Positions 6,965-14,824 of a stretch of 16,745 nt of DNA are shown here, piece by piece. Every line of letters begins with the position of its first letter. Positions within the stretch are counted from its first letter, which is position 1. Made by a program: the position numbers and the translations under genes. The DNA lies in assembly GCA_964431655.1 (NCBI GenBank), contig CAYSKJ010000061.1, forward strand, positions 1 through 16,745, in the 5' to 3' direction. The notes beneath the pieces were generated by a model, which was not told where the DNA came from, made no database searches, and saw nothing but the letters and a program-made list of their open reading frames with translations. Source of the DNA: CAYMEV01 sp964431655 [NCBI: uncultured bacterium] (GTDB taxonomy: Bacteria > CAYMEV01).

Positions 6965-9236
6965 GGAATATTCAAAATCAAAGGAGAGCCTTTCTGGAGA
7001 AATCAGGAATATCACCTTCTACAATGAAGAAAACGGGTATTCCGTATTAAAACTCTCAGTAAAAAAAAGGTCCAGGTCAGTTATTGTTACAGCATGCGGT
7101 AATATTTATCAGCCTTATCCCGGGGAGATACTGCATCTTGAGGGTACCTGGGTCAATAACAGGGACTACGGTCTGCAGTTTACTTTTTCCAGTTTTCAAA
7201 GGACCTATCCCCAGTCAAGGGAAGGCATTATAAAATATCTTTCCAGCAGTATGGTTAAGGGTATTGGAAAACATTATGCGGAAAAGATCGTTGACTGCTT
7301 TGGAAATGAAGCCTTTGAAACCATAGAGAAATATCCCGAAAGGCTGAAGGATATAAAGGGAATTGGAGAAAAAAGGATTCAGGAACTCATCCGTTCATGG
7401 AAAAATCAGGTTCTGATAAGAGATATAATCATGTTCCTGTCGCAATACGGCATAAACCTTAACTATGCAGCCAAGATATTCAAAGCCTTTGGTGACGATT
7501 CAATAGAACAGCTCAAAAGAGACCCCTATGTACTTGCTGAAAAAATAAGGGGCATCGGTTTCAAAACCGCCGATGCCATAGCAAGGAAACTCAATATCAG
7601 GGAAGATTCCTTAAGCAGGATTAAATCAGGCGTATTTTACGCCCTGATGAATGACACGGACAGCGGAAATACCATGACATCCTCAGGTCAGCTTCTTAAA
7701 AAGTCTCAGGAACTGCTCGGCATTGAAGCCTCCTTAATAGGAAGCTGTATTGATAACCTGGTAAAGGATGAACTGATTTATATAATTGAAAGGGAAGGTG
7801 GTGTTTATTATTGCCTTCCCTCATATTTTTTTGCGGAGATAAAGATTTCCCGTATGCTTGGTAATATCCTTAATTCCCGCTTCTTTATAAACATAAAAAG
7901 CATTGACAGGGCAATTGAGTGGGTACAGCTAAGAATAAGCATAAATCTGACCGATAACCAGAAAGAAGCAATTGCCGGCGTTATTAAGAATAAGATATCG
8001 GTTGTCACGGGAGGGCCCGGGACCGGGAAGACTACTATAGTCCGCGCAATACACAGCATATACAGGGCAAAGAAAGCCAGGATAGGCCTGCTATCACCAA
8101 CGGGCAAAGCAGCCAAAAGGCTGTCGGAAGTTACTGGACAGCCTGCTTCAACCATACACAGAATGCTGGGATCAATCCCCCAGACCAGCAGATTTGTAAA
8201 AAATGAGACAAACAGACTGCATTATGACATACTGGTAATTGATGAGTTCTCCATGGTGGACCTTCTACTTTTCTACAATCTGCTCAAAGCTGTCGATGAA
8301 CACACCAAACTTATTCTTATAGGGGATGCTGATCAGCTTCCCTCTGTTGGTCCGGGCGATGTGCTCCACAGCATTATCAAAAGCGGAAGGATTTTTACAG
8401 CTGAACTAAACCAGATATTCAGGCAGAAACACTCAAGCAGAATCATAAGCGCCGCCCACAGGATAAGGCAGGGCTTATTCCCCTATCTTCCCGAATACAA
8501 GGTCGACAACAGGAATGACCTTTACCTTTATAAAATTGATGACAGAAGGAGCAATAATCAGGAAATGCCTGTTGACGCTGTTGCAGAAGAATCAAAGAGC
8601 ATTTACAGCATGGAGAAAACTCAGGATATCCCCAATGCCATAATAAAGATAATAAAGTATGATATTCCCAAAATAACCGGAATTGGAGATCTTTGTGATA
8701 TTCAGGTCCTGACCAGCTTAAACAGCGGAGTATGCGGGACCCATAATCTCAATTTAGTGCTTCAGGAATTTTTTAATCCTAAAAATCCGTCAGTTACAAG
8801 GTATGGCAGGCTTATCAGGGTGAATGACAAGGTAATGCAGATAACAAATAATTATGATAAGTTTGTTTTCAATGGCGACAGCGGCGTCGTAACCGGTATT
8901 GATTTTGAGGAAAGGAGAGTCCGGGTCAGATTTGACAGCAGGACGGTGGAATATGGATTTGATGAGCTTGACGAGCTGGTATTGAGCTATGCCATATCGG
9001 TTCACAAGAGCCAGGGCTCAGAATTTCCCGTTATTATATTTCCGATTATCACATCCCATTATATGATGCTGAAAAGAAATCTTATTTATACAGGCATTAC
9101 CAGGGCAAAGAAGCTGGCAGTCCTGCTGGGTTCAAAAAGGGCAATTGCCATTGCCATCGGAAGGGACAGCAGGGGAGAAAGGCTGACCTACCTTATGGAG
9201 AGGATAGAGCAGGCTGTAAATCTATCCCTTTTTTAG
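6951..9236 (+). CDS. recD2: RecD2-type SF1B DNA helicase
   Basis: 761 residues, typical of the stand-alone RecD2 (RecD/TraA-like) 5'-3' DNA helicases. In order: N-terminal OB-like region (~15-85); helix-hairpin-helix region with KGIGKHYAEKIV (~103-114), KGIGEKR and GIGFKTADAIA (201-211); Walker A GGPGTGKT (354-361); Walker B DEFS (431-434, more often DEAS); GDADQLPSVGPG (458-469); LNQIFRQ (486-492); VHKSQGSEFP (684-693); and YTGITRAK (713-720). It should unwind DNA during repair or fork processing without RecB/RecC. The start is TTG at 6951, inside the end of the transglutaminase-like gene; AGGGAG about seven bases upstream supports it and no ATG occurs before the conserved ITFYNEENGYSV. Residues ~525-565 form a charged, less conserved stretch. 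Identity is secure. Confidence 0.93.
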   Translation: MQGFREYSKSKESLSGEIRNITFYNEENGYSVLKLSVKKRSRSVIVTACGNIYQPYPGEILHLEGTWVNNRDYGLQFTFSSFQRTYPQSREGIIKYLSSSMVKGIGKHYAEKIVDCFGNEAFETIEKYPERLKDIKGIGEKRIQELIRSWKNQVLIRDIIMFLSQYGINLNYAAKIFKAFGDDSIEQLKRDPYVLAEKIRGIGFKTADAIARKLNIREDSLSRIKSGVFYALMNDTDSGNTMTSSGQLLKKSQELLGIEASLIGSCIDNLVKDELIYIIEREGGVYYCLPSYFFAEIKISRMLGNILNSRFFINIKSIDRAIEWVQLRISINLTDNQKEAIAGVIKNKISVVTGGPGTGKTTIVRAIHSIYRAKKARIGLLSPTGKAAKRLSEVTGQPASTIHRMLGSIPQTSRFVKNETNRLHYDILVIDEFSMVDLLLFYNLLKAVDEHTKLILIGDADQLPSVGPGDVLHSIIKSGRIFTAELNQIFRQKHSSRIISAAHRIRQGLFPYLPEYKVDNRNDLYLYKIDDRRSNNQEMPVDAVAEESKSIYSMEKTQDIPNAIIKIIKYDIPKITGIGDLCDIQVLTSLNSGVCGTHNLNLVLQEFFNPKNPSVTRYGRLIRVNDKVMQITNNYDKFVFNGDSGVVTGIDFEERRVRVRFDSRTVEYGFDELDELVLSYAISVHKSQGSEFPVIIFPIITSHYMMLKRNLIYTGITRAKKLAVLLGSKRAIAIAIGRDSRGERLTYLMERIEQAVNLSLF

Positions 9237-9286
9237 GAAACCTTCATAATTCTTTACAAAGTTCTGGATATGATTAAGCTGTCTGT

Positions 9287-10240
9287 ATGGGCCCTGTATT
9301 GAATAAAATTCCATTTTTTAAGCAGAAGACAGTTCTGGTCCTTGGCGGAGGCGGGGCCAGGGGTATAGCCCACCTGGGGGTTATAGAATATCTTGTTCAA
9401 AACAGGATATCATTTGATGCTATTATTGGAACATCTGCCGGTGCCCTTTTCGGCAGCCTCTATGCCATGTATAACAGTGTGGAAAAAGCTCTGTCAAAGT
9501 ACAGGGAGGTAATGGATGAAGTTGACCTCCCTGATTTTGAAAGCTCAAAATCAAGTAATGAACCGGGAATAAGAAATACAGTCAGAAACATGTACCAGAG
9601 TATTAAGAAAAGTGCATGGGTCATAAAAGGGGTTATACGCCAGTCTCTGGTGGATAAGGGGATGTTTGAAGAGATACTGGATGTATATTTCGGTGATGCC
9701 AGGCTGGAGGATCTTACCCTGAAGACATATATCGTTGCTACTGATCTTGTTACAGGCAAGGATATTATATTTTCCAGGGGTATGCTTGCCCCTGTTATTC
9801 AGGGAAGCTCGTCCATTGCAGGGATACTTCCGCCGGTTGATTACCAGGGAAGAGTTCTCATAGACGGGGGAACGACAGCAAAGCTTCCCGTAATCTATGC
9901 TGTTCTGCTGGGGTTTAAAAGGATAATAGCTGTTGATGTAGGCTCAATATTCAAGGAAAACAATAATTTCAGTAATGCAATAGATATATTTTCTCGAATC
10001 GAGAAACTGACTTCCCACCGGTTCCACATTGATAATATAAGCCTTGCTGACATCCTGATAAAGCCTCAGCTGGAAGATCTTTCCTGGTATGATTTCAAAA
10101 AGACCGATATCATTTATAACCGGGGTTTTTCCGCGGCCAATATGATGGGCCTGGAGATAAAACGGTTCAGCAGGAGGATTATCCCGGGTAAAAAATATAT
10201 CCCGGCAGAAAAGGTCATGGGCTTTTGTGAGATTATTTAA
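9287..10240 (+). CDS. Patatin-like phospholipase/esterase
   Basis: 317 residues with the full patatin Ser-Asp dyad signature: oxyanion loop LGGGGARGIAHLG (19-31), nucleophile Ser50 in GTSAG (48-52), and Asp193 in LIDGG (191-195). Bacterial members hydrolyse phospholipid or lysophospholipid acyl esters. No signal peptide is evident, so it is probably cytoplasmic or at the inner face of the membrane, similar to the RssA/NTE-like group. It starts 50 bases after recD2 with a weak SD before the ATG at 9287, and ends about 60 bases before the tRNA gene; it may be the last gene of the plus-strand run. The motif VDYQGRVLIDGGTTAKLPV is typical of the catalytic Asp strand. Family is secure; lipid substrate is unknown. 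Confidence 0.9.
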   Translation: MGPVLNKIPFFKQKTVLVLGGGGARGIAHLGVIEYLVQNRISFDAIIGTSAGALFGSLYAMYNSVEKALSKYREVMDEVDLPDFESSKSSNEPGIRNTVRNMYQSIKKSAWVIKGVIRQSLVDKGMFEEILDVYFGDARLEDLTLKTYIVATDLVTGKDIIFSRGMLAPVIQGSSSIAGILPPVDYQGRVLIDGGTTAKLPVIYAVLLGFKRIIAVDVGSIFKENNNFSNAIDIFSRIEKLTSHRFHIDNISLADILIKPQLEDLSWYDFKKTDIIYNRGFSAANMMGLEIKRFSRRIIPGKKYIPAEKVMGFCEII

Positions 10241-10257
10241 AAAGATCAATTTTTTTC

Positions 10258-10289
10258 TTGATAAAATTCTGATATGGTGTAGATATACT
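10258..10289 (+). promoter_or_regulatory. Weak promoter-like elements before the tRNA-Asn gene
   Basis: TTGATA (10258-10263) and TATACT (10284-10289) lie just upstream of the tRNA, but 20 bases apart; a poorer TAGATA at 10280-10285 gives a 16-base spacer. The TATACT end is 13 bases before the tRNA 5' end, a plausible distance for a short 5' leader. The tRNA could instead be read through from the patatin gene. Confidence 0.35.
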
Positions 10290-10302
10290 CTCTATTATTT
10301 GC

Positions 10303-10377
10303 TCCTCCATAGCTCAATGGTAGAGCATCCGGCTGTTAACCGGAGGGTTGCTGGTTCGAGCCCGGCTGGGGGAGCCA
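10303..10377 (+). tRNA. tRNA-Asn (anticodon GTT)
   Basis: Full cloverleaf with CCA encoded. Acceptor stem TCCTCCA (10303-10309) pairs with TGGGGGA (10367-10373), with one T-G wobble, followed by discriminator G and CCA (10375-10377). The D-arm contains AGCTCAATGGTAGAGC. Anticodon stem TCCGG/CCGGA encloses loop CTGTTAA with GTT at 10335-10337, reading AAC and AAU. T-arm GCTGG TTCGAGC CCGGC (10350-10366) is canonical. It lies alone between the patatin gene and the convergent GNAT gene. Confidence 0.97.
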
Positions 10378-10420
10378 CTTTTATTTTAAAGGCTTTCGGG
10401 ATTCGGGATATTTTCCTGGA

Positions 10421-11353
10421 TTAAAAATTCTTCTGCCAGCATTCCATAATTGAATAATCCCCTGAGAATATGCTGGAGTAAAGTGAGTTTGCCGGCATGG
10501 ATGCTCCGCTTACGGTGGCTGTTATCGCACCCATTTTAAAAAGCCTTTTCATCCCTTCTAATAGAAGAGCCCGGGCCAGCCCCTTTCTCTGGAATTCCGG
10601 AACAGTGCCCACCGGTTCAAAATAGCCTGTCCTTGTAGCATCATCATACCATATGGTGCAGAATGCCGCTATACTATCCTTATTGGTAAGGGCAACCAGG
10701 TCAAGGTCCCTTCTGTACAGAGGCATGTTCTGAATATTCCTGTACCATTCCCAGCCATCGTATTTTTCATCGGGTTCACCGGGATGGAATGCCCTCCAGC
10801 TTGCCCAGGAGCGCCCGGGAAGCTCATCGTGGTCTCCCAGAGACCTGATGCTGAAATTAGCCGGAACTTCCGCTGCTTCGATATCATTATGCAGGTACCG
10901 GATTCTCTGGTATTCAGAGTACTGGGTCATGCTGTAGCCTTTTTTTCTCAGGATGAGTCTGCATAAATTATCATCATGGCATAGCCAGATATAAAGCTTT
11001 TTTCTTTCTGCGTCACAGGAAATGTTAAGGTGCTTTTCAGCACAACCCACCATTTCTTCCAGCAGACTATATGAGCCTGAGTATTCCGGATGAACCTGCA
11101 GGAAAGCCTCGCCAAGGTTTTCAGGGTTTAGAACTCCGGCTATACGGCCTTTTCTGTCTTCCCAGATATATATGAAGTCTTCGACACTGTCAATTTCAAG
11201 GCAGTTTTTAAGAATATGCCATCTCCAGTAATCAAGGCGGGCCGCCTGCCAGCTTCTCTCTTTGTGAGCATTCAATAAGAACACTTCCCTGAGGAAAGCC
11301 CTTATTCTCCAGTAATCATCCTCTGATCCGTAGTTTCTTAATGTTAAGGACAT
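10421..11353 (-). CDS. GNAT-family N-acetyltransferase with two tandem GNAT-like domains
   Basis: 310 residues from the chosen ATG at 11353. The C-terminal domain (~166-310) carries the acetyl-CoA-binding motif A: GYFEPVGTVPEFQRKGLARALLLEGM (about 243-268), with the Q/R-x-x-G-x-A core QRKGLA. The N-terminal half (~1-155) repeats the fold in degenerate form: QVHPEYSGSYSLLEE (86-100) sits where motif A belongs but lacks the Gly pattern, and WLCHDDNLCRLILRKKGY resembles motif B. Acyl acceptor is unknown. An upstream in-frame TTG at 11407 would add 18 hydrophobic residues, but it falls at the predicted transcription start, whereas ATG at 11353 has GGGA about eight bases before it. The gene is divergent from the oad operon and convergent with the tRNA. 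Confidence 0.82.
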   Translation of the reverse strand: MSLTLRNYGSEDDYWRIRAFLREVFLLNAHKERSWQAARLDYWRWHILKNCLEIDSVEDFIYIWEDRKGRIAGVLNPENLGEAFLQVHPEYSGSYSLLEEMVGCAEKHLNISCDAERKKLYIWLCHDDNLCRLILRKKGYSMTQYSEYQRIRYLHNDIEAAEVPANFSIRSLGDHDELPGRSWASWRAFHPGEPDEKYDGWEWYRNIQNMPLYRRDLDLVALTNKDSIAAFCTIWYDDATRTGYFEPVGTVPEFQRKGLARALLLEGMKRLFKMGAITATVSGASMPANSLYSSIFSGDYSIMECWQKNF

Positions 11354-11407
11354 TTTAATTTCCCAGCCAGGCAGAAATAATAAAAAAATATTTTGATATG
11401 GTAACAA

Positions 11408-11435
11408 AGTTTAATTAAAGGAATATAACTGTCAA
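11408..11435 (-). promoter_or_regulatory. Promoter for the GNAT gene
   Basis: On the minus strand a perfect -35 TTGACA (11430-11435) is followed after 16 bases by TAAACT (11408-11413, four of six matches to the -10 consensus). Predicted initiation near 11400 gives a leader of roughly 48 bases and argues against the TTG start at 11407. It lies back-to-back with the oadG promoter. Confidence 0.5.
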
Positions 11436-11445
11436 ATAATTTCAG

Positions 11446-11475
11446 TTGACCAGGTCAGCCTTTATAACATAAAAT
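11446..11475 (+). promoter_or_regulatory. Promoter for the oadGAB operon, overlapped by an 11-bp palindrome
   Basis: TTGACC (11446-11451) and TAAAAT (11470-11475) are 18 bases apart, each five of six matches to the sigma-70 consensus, and sit about 25 bases before the oadG start. The perfect palindrome TGACC-A-GGTCA (11447-11457) overlaps the -35 and lies between the two divergent promoters, where a regulator could affect both. The operator role is inference. Confidence 0.5.
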
Positions 11476-11499
11476 GTAAAAAAAACTGAAGGTAGATAT

Positions 11500-11730
11500 G
11501 TGGATTATTATGAACTTTTAATCCAGAGCATCTTTGTGATGATCACAGGACTGGGGATTGTATTCCTCTTTCTCTGCCTGCTTATGGCTTTTATCCGTTT
11601 AAGCTACCACACGGTCACTCTGCTCAGGCTTGAAGATGTGCAGAATCCTCATGACGGCGGGGGAATTGATCAGGATCTTATTTCGGCCATTACCGCTGCG
11701 GTCCATGAATATGAGAAAGATACGCTCTAA
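11500..11730 (+). CDS. oadG: Oxaloacetate decarboxylase gamma chain (sodium-pump decarboxylase, OadG family)
   Basis: 76 residues, normal for this small subunit. One hydrophobic helix spans about residues 10-33 (IFVMITGLGIVFLFLCLLM), followed by a short cytoplasmic tail ending in ISAITAAVHEYEKDTL; the AAVHEY-type ending is common in OadG proteins. The gamma chain anchors and stabilises the complex between the soluble alpha subunit and the membrane beta subunit. The start is GTG at 11500, supported by GAAGG about seven bases upstream; the ATG at 11498 is in another frame. First gene of the operon, 18 bases before oadA. Sequence alone would be weak, but size, topology and position next to oadA and oadB make the call firm. 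Confidence 0.88.
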   Translation: MDYYELLIQSIFVMITGLGIVFLFLCLLMAFIRLSYHTVTLLRLEDVQNPHDGGGIDQDLISAITAAVHEYEKDTL

Positions 11731-11748
11731 ATTTGCCTGGAGGAATAA

Positions 11749-13506
11749 ATGAAAAAGATACTTATAACCGATTTAATACTTAGGGATGCCCACCAGTCAC
11801 TTCTTGCAACCAGGATGCTCACATCTGACATGCTCGGCATTGCGGAAAAGCTGAACCGGGCAGGATACTGGTCCCTTGAGGTATGGGGCGGGGCGACCTT
11901 TGATTCATGCATAAGATACCTTAACGAGGATCCCTGGGAGAGGATAAGGAAATTGAAAAAGGCAATGCCGGACACTCCCATGCAGATGCTTCTGAGAGGT
12001 CAGAATATACTCGGCTACAGGAACTATGCCGACGATGTGGTGGAGATGTTTGTTGAAAGGGCCAGTTTCAACGGTGTGGATGTATTCAGGGTATTTGACG
12101 CCCTGAATGATGCACGAAACCTAAAAACAGCCATAAAGGCGGTAAAGAAACATAAAAAACATGCCCAGGCTTCGGTTTCCTATACCATATCCCCCATTCA
12201 CACTATAGATATGTATGTCAAACTGGCAAAAGAGCTGGAGAATATGGGAGCTGACAGCCTGTGCATAAAAGATATGGCGGCGCTTTTAAAGCCTTATACT
12301 GCCTTCGAACTCGTCAGGGCATTGAAAAGGAGCATAGACATTCCCGTTCATGTGCATTCGCACGCTACTACCGGCATGTCAGTCGCTACTCTCATAAAAA
12401 GCGTCGAAGCCGGAGCAGATATCCTGGACACGGCAATATCATCCCTTGCCATGGGAACAAGCCATTCTCCCACGGAAACCATAGTGGAGATACTCCACAA
12501 TACAGAGTATGATACCGGTCTGGATGTAAGGCTTCTGGTTGAAATAGCTGCATATTTCCGCGAAGTCAGGAAGAAATACCATCAGTTTGAATCATCCTTC
12601 ACCGGAGCTGATACCAGGATACTCCTTGCCCAGGTCCCCGGGGGGATGCTTTCAAATCTTGAAAAACAGCTCAAAGATCAGAATGCCATTGAAAGGATCG
12701 ATGATGTGCTGGAAGAGATTGCCCGGGTCCAGAAAGACTTTGGTTATCCACCCCTGGTAACCCCTACTTCCCAGATTGTAGGAACCCAGGCTGTATTCAA
12801 TGTGCTTTTCGGCAGATATAAAAATCTTACAGGGGAGAGCAGAGACCTCCTTGCAGGGAAATATGGCCGGACCCCTGGAAATGCCGATGAGGAACTTGTA
12901 GAAAGAGCCCTTGATGAGATGGGCCTGGATTCACCTGTCGGTCACCGCCCTGCTGACGATATCCCCAATGAGCTGGACAGGATAGAGGATGAGCTTAAAG
13001 GGAAAATGGGATTAAAGAAAGTTGCAATGGAGGATGTGCTCACCTATGCCCTTTTTCCTCAGGTCGCGCTTAATTTCTTTAAAAGTCGGGACATGGGGCC
13101 GGTTAATTTTGAAAAAAAACCGGAGCTGAACAGTGCAATCCCGGCTGAAACAGCATTATCCTCGGATGGAGAAAGGCGCTACATAGTGAATGTTGATGGC
13201 AAAGATTTCAAAGTTCATGTAAAAAGGGATGAAAACGGTTCTGAAAACAGCCGGATATCACCCATGCCATTAAAGAAGGAAAGCAGTCCCTCAAAAACGA
13301 ATTTTGTACAGGCTCAGATTGCAGGCACTGTAATGAGACTTAATTACAATAATGGAGATGCTGTTTCAGAAAATGACACCATAATAGTAATGGAATCCAT
13401 GAAAATGGAACTGGAAGTCAAGACAGACCAATCAGGGAAGATAAAATACATGGTTAAACCCGGGGACACGCTCCAGGCTGAACAAAAAATTGCAGAAATC
13501 AGCTGA
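11749..13506 (+). CDS. oadA: Oxaloacetate decarboxylase alpha chain (carboxyltransferase plus biotin carrier)
   Basis: 585 residues. The N-terminal TIM-barrel carboxyltransferase (~1-300) shows [17 protein letters not shown] (7-23), FRVFDALND (113-121), CIKDMAALL with the probable carboxylated active-site Lys174, and metal-binding HVHSH (201-205). A PYC/OADA conserved domain follows to about 455, then a short variable linker, then a biotinyl domain with ESMKMELEV, whose Lys552 carries biotin. It moves the carboxyl group from oxaloacetate to biotin, giving pyruvate; carboxybiotin is then decarboxylated by the membrane beta subunit. The same fold occurs in pyruvate carboxylase subunit B, but the flanking oadG and oadB favour the sodium-pump decarboxylase. 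Good SD (GGAGG) before the ATG. Ends one base before the chosen oadB start codon. Confidence 0.95.
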   Translation: MKKILITDLILRDAHQSLLATRMLTSDMLGIAEKLNRAGYWSLEVWGGATFDSCIRYLNEDPWERIRKLKKAMPDTPMQMLLRGQNILGYRNYADDVVEMFVERASFNGVDVFRVFDALNDARNLKTAIKAVKKHKKHAQASVSYTISPIHTIDMYVKLAKELENMGADSLCIKDMAALLKPYTAFELVRALKRSIDIPVHVHSHATTGMSVATLIKSVEAGADILDTAISSLAMGTSHSPTETIVEILHNTEYDTGLDVRLLVEIAAYFREVRKKYHQFESSFTGADTRILLAQVPGGMLSNLEKQLKDQNAIERIDDVLEEIARVQKDFGYPPLVTPTSQIVGTQAVFNVLFGRYKNLTGESRDLLAGKYGRTPGNADEELVERALDEMGLDSPVGHRPADDIPNELDRIEDELKGKMGLKKVAMEDVLTYALFPQVALNFFKSRDMGPVNFEKKPELNSAIPAETALSSDGERRYIVNVDGKDFKVHVKRDENGSENSRISPMPLKKESSPSKTNFVQAQIAGTVMRLNYNNGDAVSENDTIIVMESMKMELEVKTDQSGKIKYMVKPGDTLQAEQKIAEIS

Positions 13507-13507
13507 T

Positions 13508-14818
13508 ATGGCAAAAAGATATTTAATCATAATTATTGTAATGCTAATCCTCTGTTCCAACGTTCAGGGATCCTCCTCAGCTGAAAATGACTGCAGTTCC
13601 GGGGCAGAAGATACTGTATCCATGAAAAAGCTCCTGAAAAACCTGGCTGACACTACAGGTATCAAGGCATTCCTTTCAGAAAAGCAGGAACATCTCTACA
13701 GGGATAAGACGGTAGTAGAACATGGCTGGCAGAAATTATTAATGGTTATAATAGGTTTACTACTGCTTTATTTGGCCATTAAGAAGGAATTTGAACCCCT
13801 GTTGCTCCTGCCTATAGGTTTTGGCACCATTCTTGTCAATATACCCCTTGCGGGTATGGGTGAAATAACAGGCGGAAGCACAGGACTGCTTCTTCTTTTC
13901 TACCAGTTAGGTATTGAAAACCAGTTATTTCCCCTGCTGATATTCATGGGAGTCGGTGCCCTGACAGACTTCGGCCCTCTGATAGCCCACCCCAAGACAT
14001 CACTGCTTGGGGCAGCTGCACAGTTCGGTATATTCGGAACTCTGGTAGGAGCAATTCTATTGAATATAATCCCCGGAATAAGATTCAGCCTGAAGGAGGC
14101 CTGCGCCATTTCCATCATAGGAGGGGCAGACGGTCCTACATCCATTTATGTTGCAGCAAAGCTGGCACCTGAGCTTTTAGGCTCCATAGCTGTCGCCGCC
14201 TATTCCTATATGGCCCTTGTACCGCTGATCCAGCCCCCCATAATGAGGCTTCTAACAACAAGGAAAGAAAGGGCTGTTAAAATGAGACAGCTGAGAAATG
14301 TGGGAAGGGCGGAGAAGATATTCTTCCCCCTTGTTCTGCTGGGGCTGACGGCTCTTCTTCTGCCTTCTGCAGTTCCCCTTGTTGGCTCTCTTTCTTTCGG
14401 GAATCTGGTAAGGGAAAGCAGGGTGGTGGAAAGACTTTCAAAAACCCTGCAGAATGAGCTTGTAAATATAGTTACCATATTTCTCGGGCTTAGTATAGGC
14501 ATGCAGATGGCCGCCTACAAATTTCTCCGTCCATCCTCCCTTGGTATCCTCTTTCTCGGATTAGCAGCCTTCTCCTTCGGCACAATGTCGGGGGTTCTAT
14601 TTGCAAAACTCATGGCCCTGCTTTCAAAAGAACCCATCAATCCCCTGATAGGAGCTGCCGGTGTATCTGCTGTACCCATGGCCGCCCGTGTCGTCAACAA
14701 GGTAGGCATGGAATCAGACCCGGGGAATATGCTTTTAATGCATGCCATGGGACCCAATGTTGCCGGAGTGATCGGGTCAGCCATAGCCGCCGGAGTAATG
14801 ATAGCCCTGTTTATTTAA
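13508..14818 (+). CDS. oadB: Oxaloacetate decarboxylase beta chain (sodium-ion pump)
   Basis: 436 residues from ATG 13508; an upstream TTG at 13490 would add six residues inside oadA, and neither start has a strong SD, so re-initiation after the oadA stop one base earlier is likely. The integral membrane subunit couples carboxybiotin decarboxylation to sodium export. Seen: [25 protein letters not shown] in the first core helices, the hallmark GGADGPT (205-211) with Asp208, and the conserved C-terminal [15 protein letters not shown]. Many hydrophobic helices cover residues 76-436. Unusual is the N-terminus: a signal-like helix (3-16) followed by about 55 polar residues ([15 protein letters not shown] and onward) before the first core helix. 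Specificity could in principle be for another carboxybiotin decarboxylase, but the OadA sequence favours oxaloacetate. Confidence 0.95.
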   Translation: MAKRYLIIIIVMLILCSNVQGSSSAENDCSSGAEDTVSMKKLLKNLADTTGIKAFLSEKQEHLYRDKTVVEHGWQKLLMVIIGLLLLYLAIKKEFEPLLLLPIGFGTILVNIPLAGMGEITGGSTGLLLLFYQLGIENQLFPLLIFMGVGALTDFGPLIAHPKTSLLGAAAQFGIFGTLVGAILLNIIPGIRFSLKEACAISIIGGADGPTSIYVAAKLAPELLGSIAVAAYSYMALVPLIQPPIMRLLTTRKERAVKMRQLRNVGRAEKIFFPLVLLGLTALLLPSAVPLVGSLSFGNLVRESRVVERLSKTLQNELVNIVTIFLGLSIGMQMAAYKFLRPSSLGILFLGLAAFSFGTMSGVLFAKLMALLSKEPINPLIGAAGVSAVPMAARVVNKVGMESDPGNMLLMHAMGPNVAGVIGSAIAAGVMIALFI

Positions 14819-14824
14819 GCTGGG

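Noticed and set aside
6951-10240. RecD2 helicase next to a patatin-like lipase as a possible phage-defence unit
   Set aside because: Patatin-like effectors do occur in defence systems, but here the lipase is a simple stand-alone type with no sensor, cyclase or nuclease partner, and RecD2 is a common housekeeping helicase. No mobile or defence genes surround them.
10243-10264. ATCAA ... TTGAT inverted repeat around a T-rich run as a terminator after the patatin gene
   Set aside because: The stem is only five AT-rich pairs and the T-run lies in the loop rather than after the stem, so it does not fit an intrinsic terminator.
10227-10424. Open reading frame running through the tRNA gene
   Set aside because: It spans the whole tRNA-Asn cloverleaf and overlaps the end of the patatin gene, with no SD and no recognisable protein content.
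11353-11407. TTG at 11407 as the GNAT start, giving a hydrophobic 18-residue N-terminus
   Set aside because: It lies at the predicted transcription start of the TTGACA/TAAACT promoter and has no SD; ATG at 11353 is better placed and begins directly at the conserved fold.
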